In this document: positions 1 through 9,100 of the stretch, piece by piece | Layout of the letters: each line of letters begins with the position of its first letter | Position numbering within the stretch: the first letter of the stretch is position 1 | Assembly (NCBI GenBank): GCA_964491515.1 | Contig: CAZBGQ010000004.1 | Location: 19,812-83,811, forward strand | Source: CAZBGQ01 sp964491515 | GTDB lineage: Bacteria; Patescibacteriota; Gracilibacteria; UBA1369; UBA12473 | Direction of reading: 5' to 3' | Length of the DNA stretch: 64,000 nucleotides | Program-made: the position numbers and the translations under genes | Notes under the pieces: generated by a model | Database searches by the model: none | What the model was told of the DNA's origin: nothing | Seen by the model: the letters and a program-made list of their open reading frames with translations, nothing else

Positions 1-12
1 CCCTCCTTCTCT

Positions 13-567
13 TTACTCCTCCTGTCCTTCCAGAAAGCTCACCACTACAAATGCGATTGCCGGCAATGAGAACCATAAACTGTGGTTTTCAATCATAAGT
101 TGAACCAGTATTGACTCACTTCCTAAGGTTGCCGCCGTTTGGAGGCCATCTGCAGCAATCAGGGATAGTCCGGATACATACAATAGTAGAGTGCTTACAA
201 TCAGACCTGCATTTAGCACCCCAAACAAGAATGTGATCAAAAATCGCACCATCATTTTCTGCTCATTGAGAATAGACACAACAAATCCACCTCGTACTGA
301 AATGATTACGATCACGGTGATAAAAATCAAAATCTTCATCATGATGAAAAACTCATCCGAATTTGGCCCATCGAGGAATTTCAAGATTGGCTGAGGCCCC
401 CCTAAGTATTTTTCTACTAAATTCGCTAAACCATCAGCGGTAAGCGCTGCAATGTAACTTCCGATAATGATCTTGAGAGTCTGGTTGCGCCCCACAATAA
501 AGCTGTAAGCAATAATGATGGAGAAAAACACAACAATGAACAGGTCCCAGGAGAGTTGAACATTCAT
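13..567 (-). CDS. CvpA-like integral membrane protein
   Basis: A 184-residue, strongly hydrophobic protein with four or five predicted membrane segments (about residues 8-24, 30-50, 72-92, 106-130 and 160-178) and no soluble domain. Length, topology and the glycine-rich second segment resemble the CvpA/colicin V production family, but no diagnostic motif is decisive. It lies 15 bp downstream of dnaJ on the same strand, so the two are probably cotranscribed. The stop is the TAA at 15-13; the bases left of it on this strand are purine-rich and may hold the ribosome site of a further gene outside the window. Family assignment is tentative; membrane localisation is secure. Confidence 0.6.
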   Translation of the reverse strand: MNVQLSWDLFIVVFFSIIIAYSFIVGRNQTLKIIIGSYIAALTADGLANLVEKYLGGPQPILKFLDGPNSDEFFIMMKILIFITVIVIISVRGGFVVSILNEQKMMVRFLITFLFGVLNAGLIVSTLLLYVSGLSLIAADGLQTAATLGSESILVQLMIENHSLWFSLPAIAFVVVSFLEGQEE

Positions 568-582
568 ATCCCTATGGTAGCC

Positions 583-1701
583 TTACCTAATCAACTTTTC
601 AAGAAAACCGCCTTCACCTTTTATATCTAGCCCGGATTCTTTGACTAAGTCTGCGTAAAGCTCTTTCTCGCGTTTTGATAGTTTCTTGGGAATTTCAACA
701 CTTACCTTTACATAGTGATCCCCGTTTCCGTTTCCACGCATGTGTGGAATTCCTTTTCCTTTTACCTTGAAGACTTGATCAGACTGTGTGCCAGCAGGAA
801 TTTTGAGAGTCACACCTCCATGTAGCGTTTCAATAGTAACCTCATCCCCCAGGACACTTTGTAGTAGGTGTAGATTTTGAGCCGAGTGCACATCGTATCC
901 ACGTCGTTCAAATTGAGCGTGTGGACGAATCTGAATATGTAGATAAAGGTCTCCATAGTTTCCTCCACGTATGCCGGCCTCTCCTTTTCCCTGGAGTCGT
1001 ATGGTGGCTCCATTCTCAATCCCCGCAGGAATTTTTACGGTGACCAGGCTTTTTTGGCGTGTTCGCATTTGGCCATGGCAGCTTTTACATTTCTTTTCGG
1101 GGATTTTCCCCTGACCTTGGCAACGTGTACAAGTACGCATGGTTTGAATCTGACCTAGGATGGTTTGACGCACTGAGCGTACTTGTCCCGTTCCTTGGCA
1201 CTCTTCACACGTTATAATGGAACTTCCTTTTTCGGCGCCAACTCCTTCACAGGGAGTACAGATATCAGCCTTGGTGAGTTCTAGTTGTTTTTCGGAGCCA
1301 AAGGCAGCCTCCTCAAATGAAAGAGTTAGAAGACTTTCTATATCATTGCCTGGCTGTGGCCCATTGGGCTTGGGGCGTGAGCTACGTCCTCCCCTCCCTC
1401 CAAAGAAAGTTTCAAATACATCTGAAAAGTCTCCACTAAAACTAGAAGGATCAAATCCAGAAAAACCACCGCCACCCCCACCGTTACCAGTAGATCCGAA
1501 TTGATCATATTGTCGCCGTTTCTTATTATCTGACAATACCTCGTAAGCAAGATTTACTTCTTTGAATTTAGTTTCAGCCTCAGGTTTGTCCGCATTCACA
1601 TCTGGGTGATACTTCTGGGCCAGCTTGCGGTATGATCGTTTGATGTCTGCATCAGAGGCATCTTTGGAGACACCTAAAACATCGTAAAGATTTTTTTCCA
1701 T
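583..1701 (-). CDS. dnaJ: Chaperone protein DnaJ
   Basis: A 372-residue Hsp40 co-chaperone that stimulates the DnaK ATPase and delivers unfolded substrates in the cytoplasm. The order is canonical: J domain (1-67) with His32-Pro33-Asp34, a Gly/Phe-rich linker (~75-115), a zinc-binding region with four CxxCxG-type repeats (the last, CKSCHGQM, lacks the usual final GxG), then two C-terminal beta-sandwich domains. An upstream in-frame start would add 31 hydrophobic residues unlike any DnaJ and would begin upstream of the likely -10 box at 1747-1752, so the ATG at 1701 is chosen. dnaK and grpE are not in the window, and no CIRCE element is visible upstream. Confidence 0.97.
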   Translation of the reverse strand: MEKNLYDVLGVSKDASDADIKRSYRKLAQKYHPDVNADKPEAETKFKEVNLAYEVLSDNKKRRQYDQFGSTGNGGGGGGFSGFDPSSFSGDFSDVFETFFGGRGGRSSRPKPNGPQPGNDIESLLTLSFEEAAFGSEKQLELTKADICTPCEGVGAEKGSSIITCEECQGTGQVRSVRQTILGQIQTMRTCTRCQGQGKIPEKKCKSCHGQMRTRQKSLVTVKIPAGIENGATIRLQGKGEAGIRGGNYGDLYLHIQIRPHAQFERRGYDVHSAQNLHLLQSVLGDEVTIETLHGGVTLKIPAGTQSDQVFKVKGKGIPHMRGNGNGDHYVKVSVEIPKKLSKREKELYADLVKESGLDIKGEGGFLEKLIR

Positions 1702-1746
1702 AGTGGACACAGTGTAGCAAAAAGATCGGAAAAGCCAACAGGTTGG

Positions 1747-1774
1747 ATTATAAAACATACAAAAGGATTGTAAA
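1747..1774 (-). promoter_or_regulatory. Candidate sigma70 promoter of dnaJ
   Basis: Reading the minus strand, TTTACA (1774-1769) is followed after 16 bp by a perfect TATAAT (1752-1747). Transcription would start near 1740, about 40 nt before the dnaJ ATG. This also argues against the longer upstream start. No HrcA/CIRCE inverted repeat is seen, so heat-shock control of that type is not supported. Confidence 0.6.
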
Positions 1775-1905
1775 GGGGAATTAATAAATAACACAAAACC
1801 GATTTTTTGCTCATCTGTAAGACCAGGACAGGTTGTTGGGGTATCAATAATGAGTGCATAGGGTCACTGGTGCTTGGATATGTCCTCAAAGGGATGATCC
1901 CGGGG

Positions 1906-2252
1906 CTTTGACTAGTCAAAGGGGCGTGTTGATTAACTACTAAATTTGATTCCTCTCGAAAAGTGAAAGTATATTAGGAAACATTTAGGGTTGATTAGTC
2001 AAAGAGGCAAATGGTGAATAGGCGAGAAATCCCTTCTGTTAAATAGAAATAGGGATTGGCACTAGTATGACTAGTCGGAATTAGTGACTACTACTTGTTT
2101 GAAGAATGTGCATAAGTTGTGGAAAAGATGTTGATAAGTCGAAGCCCATTTTTTTGTGAACTTTTTTGTAATTTAAAATGGCGATAATCGTTTACAAATA
2201 AACAAAAAGGTGGACCTGAGTAGTCGACAAGTCTGACATGTTGGGTAGTCAA
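1906..2252. repeat. Array of five TTGACTAGTCAA-like palindromes
   Basis: The best copy is a perfect 16 bp palindrome, CTTTGACTAGTCAAAG, at 1906-1921. Related copies are TTGATTAGTCAA (1991-2002), ATGACTAGTCGG (2067-2078), CTGAGTAGTCGA (2216-2227) and TTGGGTAGTCAA (2241-2252). The first two also share the right flank AAAG(G/A)GGC. Centres are 83, 76, 149 and 25 bp apart. Symmetry and repetition suggest binding sites for a dimeric protein: operators, or iteron-like sites around an origin. Confidence 0.5.
2107..2137 (-). other. Three DnaA-box-like 9-mers with 11 bp periodicity
   Basis: On the minus strand the boxes read TTATGCACA (2115-2107), TTTTCCACA (2126-2118) and TTATCAACA (2137-2129). The first two fit the DnaA consensus TTWTNCACA; the third differs at one position. 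Starts are exactly 11 bp apart and all point the same way, as in DnaA filament-forming arrays. An A/T-rich stretch lies on one side, and a TAGTAG element (minus strand, near 2090) on the other. Confidence 0.5.
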
Positions 2253-2389
2253 CGGGTCGATAGAAAACGTTTCGAGGTTCTATTTAGGGCTTGCGCAAGC
2301 GAAAAAGGCCTTGCTCTGGGTTTCAGGATACAGTAAGGTTCGAAAGGTAATATTTTCTCCAGGGGGCCTCAGGCAGAAGCCAAAAACAG

Positions 2390-2465
2390 GGTCCCATCGT
2401 CTAGTGGCCTAGGACACCACCCTCTCACGGTGGAGACACGGGTTCGACTCCCGTTGGGACTACCA
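2390..2465 (+). tRNA. tRNA-Glu (anticodon CTC)
   Basis: A 76-nt cloverleaf. The acceptor stem GGTCCCA/TGGGACT has a G-U first pair, the D arm contains the sequence GTCTAGTGGCCTAGGAC, the anticodon stem CCACC/GGTGG encloses loop CTCTCAC (anticodon CTC, reading GAG), and the T arm ACGGG/CCCGT encloses TTCGACT. The discriminator A and a genome-encoded CCA follow. The sequence is close to bacterial tRNA-Glu throughout. Confidence 0.95.
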
Positions 2466-2845
2466 AGTAGTGAAGGCCAATGAAAGGCTCCCCAGAAGAG
2501 GAAATTAAAAACATAAAAACAAATCATGTCACCAGAATGAGAGTAACGATTGTAACGGCTCCAGAGTTATCTATACACGTACGATTGAAGGATAAGACCG
2601 CACCTTGAAAACTAGTGAAAAAAGAGACCGATGAACCTGAAAAGTTCGTCCCGAATATTATGTGAATGATTGAGTTAGTTCTCATGTCTGACCTTATTGC
2701 ATAGGTCAAAGTTTAATTTCAAATTACGATTCCTCTTTATGAGGCGACGCCCCCTTACCTATATATAGGCGGCGGTCCCACTAGATTGGATTCCTTATTT
2801 TTCTTAGTTAGTTTCATTATTTATTTTTTTAATACTCTCCACATT
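2466..2845. other. Leader region of the S-layer protein gene
   Basis: About 380 bp without a credible gene between tRNA-Glu and the S-layer gene. A perfect 12 bp palindrome, CCTATATATAGG (2758-2769), contains a TATATA that could be the -10 of a promoter starting near 2775, which would give a ~70 nt T-rich leader. I find no good -35, no Shine-Dalgarno sequence before the ATG at 2846, and no recognisable riboswitch. Confidence 0.35.
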
Positions 2846-5800
2846 ATGGAAAAGTTACGCAAATTCATTGCGGGCTTGAGTGTGACTGCGCTTCTCGCAT
2901 CCGTTATCGGATTCGGGGCCATCGCCTCAGCTGCTACTTTCACCGATGTTGACAGTGACCATTGGGCTTATAGCTCTGTGGAGGATCTCGCCAGCCAAGG
3001 CGTAGTCGAAGGATTCAGCGATGGATCATTCGGTTGTGCTGCTACGGCTAACCGTGCGGAATTCTCAAAGATGGTTGCTCTCGCATTCGGTTTCGACGCT
3101 AGTACGGATTACGATGCCGGCTTCAGCGATGTATCAAGCGATGCTTGGTATGCTGGGTACGTAAACGTGCTTGCACAAAATGGTGTCGTTGGTGGTTACA
3201 CTGACGCGGACGGCGATGCTACCGGACTATTTGGTCCTGGTGACACTGTCACTCGCGCAGCTGCTGCCAAGATGCTTGTTGCTGCCGCTGGTCTTGAGAC
3301 CATGTCAGGTGGTAACTATTTCTCAGATGTCTCATCTGGAGCTTGGTACTACGATGCTGTTGAAACTCTTTACGCTAATAGCGTAGTAGACGGATACGGT
3401 GACGGACGATTTGGCCCTGGTGACGACCTACAACGTTGTGCTCTAGCCAAAATGGTTGTTGGAGCTCAGAACCCTGTCCTTCGAGACATGGGTGACGACG
3501 ACGTTACTGGTGACGACGACGAAGTTGTTGATCCAGAAGAAGAAGTTGTAGTATCTACTGGTGCTTTGTCTGTCGCTATGGGAGACACTGTTACTGGTGC
3601 CGCTGTACCTAAAGGTGCAACCGGTGTTGAAATGCTCAACGTTGAAGTCAGTGCTGCTTCCGACGCCGTTCGTTTGAACGAGTTGGTGTTTCACAGACAT
3701 GGAGTTGGTGCAAGCACCGATTTCTCTAATGTTTACCTTTACGAAGGAGCTGATCGTCTCACAACTGGTCGAACAATCAGTTCAGAGACTAATAACGTTA
3801 CCTTCAGTGGTTTACGTCTAGATCTTGATGCCGGAGAAACTCGAACACTTACTGTTGTTGGTGATTTCGCTACTGGCGCTAGTGCTTCTAATACAGACGG
3901 ATTTGAATTGTTGAGTGCGGATGGAGTTAGCCACAATGGCGCTTCAACCGGAGGGACTTTCCCACTCGTCGGTCCTGCCTTCTCTGTTAGTGGAGCATCT
4001 GCTGGATCTGTTACTATTACTAAACAAGGAAGCCTTTCCAACGTAACTGTTGGTGACGAAGGCGCTCAGGTTGCTAAATTCAGACTCTCCGCTTCAGGAG
4101 AAGATGTTTGGCTACACAATGTTGCTCTTCGATTACGTGGAAGCGTCAGTTCTTCTCTCGTATCAAACTTCACACTCTGGCAAGGTACTACCGAGCTAGC
4201 TACTGTTGATGCTTTGAACAGTCAAGACTTGATGGTCTTCGTGTTAGCTGATCCACTTGAGATCGACAACGGAAGTGATACTAACTTCACAGTGACTGCC
4301 GATATCGGCGCTGCTGATGCCAATGACACGATTCTCATCGACCTTGATGAAGATACTGACTTGGTAGCGGTTGGAGCTGTTTATGGTTACGGAGCTCAAG
4401 TTGATTCTGATGACTCAAATGGTTATGACGGAAATACAACAAGTGCTGTAACTTCTAGTTGTTCTGGTTGGACAGATGCATCTTGTGTGACTGTGGAAGG
4501 TGGACAATTCACCATTTCATTCAACGGTCCTTCAACATCTGATATTCCTACCAATGGTAACGACGTTGTTTTTGGTCGCTACACACTCACTTCTGAAGTG
4601 GATGTTGAAGTTCGACAACTACAAGTTACTTTTGCAATGACAACTGTCGATGCAGCTGGAGGTCTTTATAATACAACAGCGTCTACTCCTAACTTCACCA
4701 ACATTAAACTTGTTGACGAAGATACAGGAGACGTTCTTGGGTCACCTCAAGATCTTGATTCAAGTAGCGATACAAGCCAAACTTTGGATTACACAGACAT
4801 CTTCTACATTGATGCAGGAGAATCTAGAAATCTTAAAGTAACAGCTGATGTTGCTAATAACTCTTCATTGGACGGACAAATCATCACAGCTACACTAGAA
4901 GAAATTAGTACTAGTGAAGGTGTTCGTGATCTATCTACTGGTGAATATGTTACGGATATTGTTCCAGCTAGCGCTGTTGCAGGTAATCCAATGACCGTTC
5001 AAACACCTACTCTATCTGTAGCCTTGGCTTCTCCAAGTACTTCAGACACGATTGTAAAAGGAACTAACGACTTCGATGCAGGCTTCTTTGCCTTCACCGC
5101 TGGCGATGCCAGTGACATTACTGTCACAGACATGACTGTTTCTTGTTACTTCGATGAGGATGCTGATTCAACTGCTGCAAAGGGATCTGAGAATTCTCAG
5201 CTCTGTTCTGACGTTGTAACTTCAATCACTCTATTCGATGGTGATGGTGCTCAAGTATCTACCTCAAGCAAAACCTTCTCTTCTGCAGGTGAAGCTACTT
5301 TCACTGGTATGACTTGGACTATCCCTGCTGGACAGACAGAACGTCTTGTCCCAGTTGTAAACATCGGACGAAGTGGTGTACCTACTGCAGGTACTAGCGA
5401 TATCTTCGCAATTGATTTCACTACTTTAAGTACTGATGTCACTGCTCAAGATGTGGATGGGAATAGTGTCACTTTGAGTGGAACTACTCCAAATGGAGGA
5501 ACAACTCCAACACGTGAGATCACGGTTCAAACCGCCGGTCTTATCACTGTTGCTGCCTCTAACGATCCTATCCGAGATGACAAAGTTCTTGCTAACGATA
5601 ACTCTGCCAACCCAACGTTGGTAAGTCGTTTCAAGATCTATGGTCAAGACGAAGACTTCCAAGTCACTGAGCTAGCATTCGAAAACGATGCTACTGGTGC
5701 AACCCTCCTTGAAAATGACGGAGCGGTTATGAGTGTCTACCTACAATACCCAACTTCACTTAGTGCTCCAGACGTACTTGATGGATCAGCTTCTACTATT

Positions 5801-6649
5801 CTAAATAGTAGCGGTCAAGCACTATTCACTGGTCTTGATATGATGGTTCCTGAATCAGAAACCAGTGAGAATGCTGTGAACGTTGAAGTATATGTCACTA
5901 CTAATGCAGTAGGACAAGGTAGTGTTAGTGGTGATCTAGTCGTAATGGACTTCAATGAAGGCCTAGGATTTAAAGCTGTTGGGCAAGGTTCTGGAACCAC
6001 GGTAACTCATGGTTCAGCTGCTACGCTCTTCGGTACCACCTCTGATATTGCTGGAAATGCAATCGCTATCTATAAGAGTTTGCCAACCTTCGCTAAAGAT
6101 ACGTCAAGCACAGCCCCATGTCCTGCTTCAGGATTGGTTGCTGGTTCTGACTCAGCAGTTTACTGTTTCTCAGTCACTGCAAGCTCTGGAGGAGACGTTG
6201 CTCTTTATCAGTTGACCTTTGATGCAACTCAAAACCTACTTAACACAGGTACATTGGGTGGAACTGCCGGATTCACGCTCTTCAAGTATGAAAGCGATGG
6301 AGGCATCATTCAAAGCTCACTCGGAAGTGGAACATGGGCTAGCAATCAAGTTGCTATCTCCTTCACCTCTGAGGAATTGGTCAGTAAGTCAGCAACTAAC
6401 TACTACGTGCTTAAGGCACCGGTTACTTACACTGACAGTACTGATACATCAAGTTTGAGTGTTCGTTTGGCAGCTGAGACCGTAACGGAGCACACTGCTA
6501 ACGTAGCTGCAGCCGCTGCTGCTGCTGCCGGACTACAAGCTTGGTCTGATATCTCAGCTACTACTCACTCTGTGACTAGTACTGATTGGACCAATGCTTA
6601 CAAGCTTGAGAACCTACCTAGTGGATACCTACAGCTCTCTGAGTCGTAG
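2846..6649 (+). CDS. SLH-domain S-layer-type surface protein
   Basis: A 1267-residue exported protein. The start at 2846 is chosen because it begins a clean signal peptide (MEKLRKF, hydrophobic core, cleavage likely after ASA at 27-29); the reading frame is open further upstream but adds an implausible hydrophobic extension. Three S-layer homology domains follow (about 31-77, 88-145 and 152-205), each with the F(T/S)DV..W......L...GVV.G pattern. These normally anchor proteins to secondary wall polymers. Next comes an acidic linker rich in Asp/Glu (~215-240), then about 1000 residues of Ser/Thr/Asp/Gly-rich beta-strand-like sequence with few Cys. It ends just before a strong terminator, and the glycan locus starts immediately after, so its anchor or decorating polymer may be encoded next door. 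Confidence 0.85.
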   Translation: MEKLRKFIAGLSVTALLASVIGFGAIASAATFTDVDSDHWAYSSVEDLASQGVVEGFSDGSFGCAATANRAEFSKMVALAFGFDASTDYDAGFSDVSSDAWYAGYVNVLAQNGVVGGYTDADGDATGLFGPGDTVTRAAAAKMLVAAAGLETMSGGNYFSDVSSGAWYYDAVETLYANSVVDGYGDGRFGPGDDLQRCALAKMVVGAQNPVLRDMGDDDVTGDDDEVVDPEEEVVVSTGALSVAMGDTVTGAAVPKGATGVEMLNVEVSAASDAVRLNELVFHRHGVGASTDFSNVYLYEGADRLTTGRTISSETNNVTFSGLRLDLDAGETRTLTVVGDFATGASASNTDGFELLSADGVSHNGASTGGTFPLVGPAFSVSGASAGSVTITKQGSLSNVTVGDEGAQVAKFRLSASGEDVWLHNVALRLRGSVSSSLVSNFTLWQGTTELATVDALNSQDLMVFVLADPLEIDNGSDTNFTVTADIGAADANDTILIDLDEDTDLVAVGAVYGYGAQVDSDDSNGYDGNTTSAVTSSCSGWTDASCVTVEGGQFTISFNGPSTSDIPTNGNDVVFGRYTLTSEVDVEVRQLQVTFAMTTVDAAGGLYNTTASTPNFTNIKLVDEDTGDVLGSPQDLDSSSDTSQTLDYTDIFYIDAGESRNLKVTADVANNSSLDGQIITATLEEISTSEGVRDLSTGEYVTDIVPASAVAGNPMTVQTPTLSVALASPSTSDTIVKGTNDFDAGFFAFTAGDASDITVTDMTVSCYFDEDADSTAAKGSENSQLCSDVVTSITLFDGDGAQVSTSSKTFSSAGEATFTGMTWTIPAGQTERLVPVVNIGRSGVPTAGTSDIFAIDFTTLSTDVTAQDVDGNSVTLSGTTPNGGTTPTREITVQTAGLITVAASNDPIRDDKVLANDNSANPTLVSRFKIYGQDEDFQVTELAFENDATGATLLENDGAVMSVYLQYPTSLSAPDVLDGSASTILNSSGQALFTGLDMMVPESETSENAVNVEVYVTTNAVGQGSVSGDLVVMDFNEGLGFKAVGQGSGTTVTHGSAATLFGTTSDIAGNAIAIYKSLPTFAKDTSSTAPCPASGLVAGSDSAVYCFSVTASSGGDVALYQLTFDATQNLLNTGTLGGTAGFTLFKYESDGGIIQSSLGSGTWASNQVAISFTSEELVSKSATNYYVLKAPVTYTDSTDTSSLSVRLAAETVTEHTANVAAAAAAAAGLQAWSDISATTHSVTSTDWTNAYKLENLPSGYLQLSES

Positions 6650-6692
6650 ACTAGAAACGAAGTAAGTCTCTTAGCTACTAGCTAACATTTAA

Positions 6693-6719
6693 GGGTCCCC
6701 CGAAAGGGGGGCCCTTTTT
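6693..6719 (+). terminator. Rho-independent terminator after the S-layer gene
   Basis: GGGTCCCCC, loop GAAA, GGGGGGCCC (one T-G wobble), followed directly by TTTTT. This is a very stable nine-pair hairpin 43 bp after the stop codon, isolating the S-layer transcript from the glycan genes. Confidence 0.92.
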
Positions 6720-6767
6720 GTGTATAAAGAACACGCCGAAAAAGGTTTATCTGCTTAGGGACTGAGA

Positions 6768-6776
6768 TGTTATAAT
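6768..6776 (+). promoter_or_regulatory. Extended -10 promoter of the first glycan operon
   Basis: TG-T-TATAAT: a perfect -10 with the TGn extension, which can compensate for the absence of a good -35 here. The start point would be near 6783, 23 nt before the ATG of the UDP-xylose synthase gene. It lies just after the S-layer terminator. Confidence 0.65.
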
Positions 6777-6805
6777 AAAAAAGATTAATTTTTCTTTTGC
6801 TAATA

Positions 6806-7732
6806 ATGAAATACATAGTCACTGGAGGGGCAGGATTTATAGGAAGTCATCTTTGTACAGCACTTTTAGCTGATGGGCATAGTGTTCTATGTGTGGATGA
6901 TTTCTCGACGGGAACCAAAGAGAATATTATTGAATTGAAAGAGAGTAATGATTTTAAGTGCGTCGAGCATGATATTACAGAGCCATTGGGTGACTTAGTG
7001 GAAGAAGTAGATGGTATTTACCACTTGGCTTGTCCAGCTTCCCCTGTGGATTATGCAGCATTTCCTATAAAAACTTTATTGACCTCTTCACTGGGAACTA
7101 AAAATGTCTTAGATTATGCCGTAAAGAAAAAAGCTCGGGTACTATTTACCTCAACTTCCGAGGTTTATGGGTCTCCCCTTGAGCATCCACAGGTGGAAAC
7201 TTACTGGGGGAACGTGAATAGCGTAGGCCCGCGGTCATGCTACGATGAAGGAAAACGTTATGCAGAAAGCTTGGTTACTAATTATGGAGGGGAGCTCGGA
7301 TTGGATGCAAGGATAATTCGCATTTTTAACACGTATGGGCCGCGCATGAGAGCTTATGACGGGCGGGTGATTCCTAATTTCATAAGGCAAGCTTTAGAGG
7401 GCAAGGAAATAACTATTTATGGAGACGGAAAGCAAACACGTTCTTTTTGTTATGTAGATGACATGGTGAAAGGGTTACGCGGGATTATGGAAGCCGACCA
7501 TGTTGCTGGGCCTGTTAATTGGGGAAATCCTGAAGAGGTGACAATGTTAGAACTTGCAAACTTAATATTAGAGCTAACTAAAAGTAAGAGTAGTATTATA
7601 AAAAAGAAATTGCCGATCGACGATCCTACTCGTCGTTGCCCTGATATTTCAAAGGGAAAGGCGTTACTCGGATTTGAGCCGACAGTGTCACTAGAGGTTG
7701 GCTTGGGTCGAATGCTTGAGTCGTGGGTATAG
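6806..7732 (+). CDS. uxs: UDP-glucuronate decarboxylase (UDP-xylose synthase)
   Basis: A 308-residue extended SDR enzyme converting UDP-glucuronate to UDP-xylose with bound NAD. Visible are the Rossmann motif GGAGFIGSH (7-15), the family signature CPASPVDY (76-83), the catalytic Ser/Thr stretch TSTSEVYG (115-122), and Tyr146-x3-Lys150 within GPRSCYDEGK. This signature separates decarboxylases from the many other epimerase-like proteins. A TTG three codons upstream is in frame, but the ATG at 6806 matches family starts. It stands just before ugd, which supplies its substrate, so the two genes form a complete UDP-Glc to UDP-Xyl branch. Confidence 0.9.
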   Translation: MKYIVTGGAGFIGSHLCTALLADGHSVLCVDDFSTGTKENIIELKESNDFKCVEHDITEPLGDLVEEVDGIYHLACPASPVDYAAFPIKTLLTSSLGTKNVLDYAVKKKARVLFTSTSEVYGSPLEHPQVETYWGNVNSVGPRSCYDEGKRYAESLVTNYGGELGLDARIIRIFNTYGPRMRAYDGRVIPNFIRQALEGKEITIYGDGKQTRSFCYVDDMVKGLRGIMEADHVAGPVNWGNPEEVTMLELANLILELTKSKSSIIKKKLPIDDPTRRCPDISKGKALLGFEPTVSLEVGLGRMLESWV

Positions 7733-7754
7733 AATAAGAATAAATTAAAAGTTT

Positions 7755-9095
7755 ATGAAAATTTGTATTGTAGGTACCGGATATGTTGGTTTGGTCACAG
7801 GCGCTTGCTTGGCAGACTGGGGGAACACCGTAGTTTGTGTTGATATTAATAAGGAAAAAATTGAGCGATTGAATCAAGGGATTTTGCCGATTTACGAACC
7901 GGAGCTTGGGGCGGTTGTTGATCGGAATAAAAGGAATGGAAATTTGAGTTTTTCGATGGACATAGCATCTGCGATCAGCTCCTCAGCGGTGGTTGTTAAT
8001 GCCGTAGGCACTCCACTAGGTAAAGATGGGGAAGCGGATTTAGGTGCCGTGGAAAGTGTAGCGAGAGATTTTGGAAGATACGCCAAGGGCTACGCGCTTT
8101 TTGTCAATAAGTCGACCATCCCCATGGGGAAAAGTGAGTATTTGAAATCTCTCATTCAAGACGAATATGATCAGAGGGAACTATCTCTACGGGAGGGGTT
8201 AGTATTTGATGTAGTCAATAATCCCGAATTCTTAAGAGAAGGAAGTGCTGTGAAAGATTTCACAGATCCTGATCGTGTAATTGTAGGAGTGGAGTCTGAT
8301 CAGGCCGGGGAGATAATGAGAAAGCTATATGAGCCCTTAATTGAGAGGGGAATTTCATACATGGAAACGTCATGTAGTAATGCGGAAGCGATTAAGTACG
8401 CATCTAATGCTTTTTTGGCTACGAAGATTTCATTTGTTAATGAGATGGCTATGCTCTGCGAAAAATACGGAGCAAATATTGAGGAGGTTGCATTGGGGAT
8501 GGGGATGGATCCTAGGATTGCTCCGGCTTTTTTAAAGGCAGGAATCGGTTATGGAGGAAGTTGTTTGCCGAAGGATGTAGCTCAACTCATCGTCTCCGGT
8601 CAGAGTCAGGGGGTTGATATGCTTTTGTTAAAAGCGGTAAATGAAATAAATCAGGCTCAATCGGATCGGTTTATTGATCGGCTTAAAGAAGTTTACCCGG
8701 ATCTAAGCGGGTTAACCGTGGCGGTATGGGGTTTGACGTTTAAGCCAGAGACAGATGATATTCGCGAGGCGGCCGCTTTTCGAATTATCCCCAAATTATT
8801 AAAGAAGGGGGTCACTGTTCAGGTTTTTGACCCGGAGGGTATGGAAAATGCTAAAGCTCAGCTTGGGGAAAGTGTGGTTTACGCAAAGACACCCTATAAG
8901 GCGTTAGAGGCTGCGGATGGATTACTCATTTTAACGGAATGGGATGTTTTTAGGAATGCAGATCTGGTGGAGGTCAAAAAACATTTAAAAAAAGCGGTAG
9001 TCATTGATGGACGAAACCTTTATGATCTGAATGAAATGGAATCAATGGAGTTTATTTACAGGAGTATTGGGCGCACACTAAAATCAATTAATTAG
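7755..9095 (+). CDS. ugd: UDP-glucose 6-dehydrogenase
   Basis: A 446-residue NAD-dependent enzyme oxidising UDP-glucose to UDP-glucuronate. The N-terminal NAD fold has GTGYVGLVTG (7-16), the middle domain has NNPEFLREGSAV (155-166) and Lys214 in AEAIKYASN, and the catalytic cysteine is Cys270 in GYGGSCLPKD. The C-terminal UDP-binding domain carries the WGLTFKPETDDIREA block. Length is normal. It is 22 bp after uxs and 5 bp before the next epimerase gene, so all three are probably one transcript. The enzyme commits UDP-glucose to acidic and pentose sugars of the surface glycan. Confidence 0.95.
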   Translation: MKICIVGTGYVGLVTGACLADWGNTVVCVDINKEKIERLNQGILPIYEPELGAVVDRNKRNGNLSFSMDIASAISSSAVVVNAVGTPLGKDGEADLGAVESVARDFGRYAKGYALFVNKSTIPMGKSEYLKSLIQDEYDQRELSLREGLVFDVVNNPEFLREGSAVKDFTDPDRVIVGVESDQAGEIMRKLYEPLIERGISYMETSCSNAEAIKYASNAFLATKISFVNEMAMLCEKYGANIEEVALGMGMDPRIAPAFLKAGIGYGGSCLPKDVAQLIVSGQSQGVDMLLLKAVNEINQAQSDRFIDRLKEVYPDLSGLTVAVWGLTFKPETDDIREAAAFRIIPKLLKKGVTVQVFDPEGMENAKAQLGESVVYAKTPYKALEAADGLLILTEWDVFRNADLVEVKKHLKKAVVIDGRNLYDLNEMESMEFIYRSIGRTLKSIN

Positions 9096-9100
9096 TCATT

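Larger units (their letters stand above)
1702..2389. other. Non-coding 690 bp region between dnaJ and tRNA-Glu, candidate oriC
   Basis: No convincing coding sequence on either strand. The stretch holds the dnaJ promoter, five palindrome copies around TTGACTAGTCAA, three DnaA-box-like 9-mers in register, and an A/T-rich tract (about 2148-2210) with runs of seven and six T. The flanking genes point outwards (dnaJ leftward, tRNA and S-layer gene rightward), as expected of genes leaving an origin. A separate 12 bp perfect palindrome, GCTTGCGCAAGC, is at 2289-2300. Origin identity is inferred; dnaA, dnaN and rpmH are not in the window. Confidence 0.45.

Noticed and set aside
1217..1504. Plus-strand frame opposite dnaJ rich in Pro and Ser
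   Set aside because: Mirror image of the Gly-rich linker of dnaJ.
1702..1800. CIRCE heat-shock element before dnaJ
   Set aside because: No TTAGCACTC-N9-GAGTGCTAA repeat or near match is present.
1674..1919. 81-codon minus-strand frame upstream of dnaJ
   Set aside because: Overlaps the dnaJ start and promoter and ends in a low-complexity hydrophobic stretch; not gene-like.
2524..2709. 61-codon minus-strand frame before the S-layer gene
   Set aside because: No start signal, no homology, and it runs through the probable leader region; I treat the region as non-coding.
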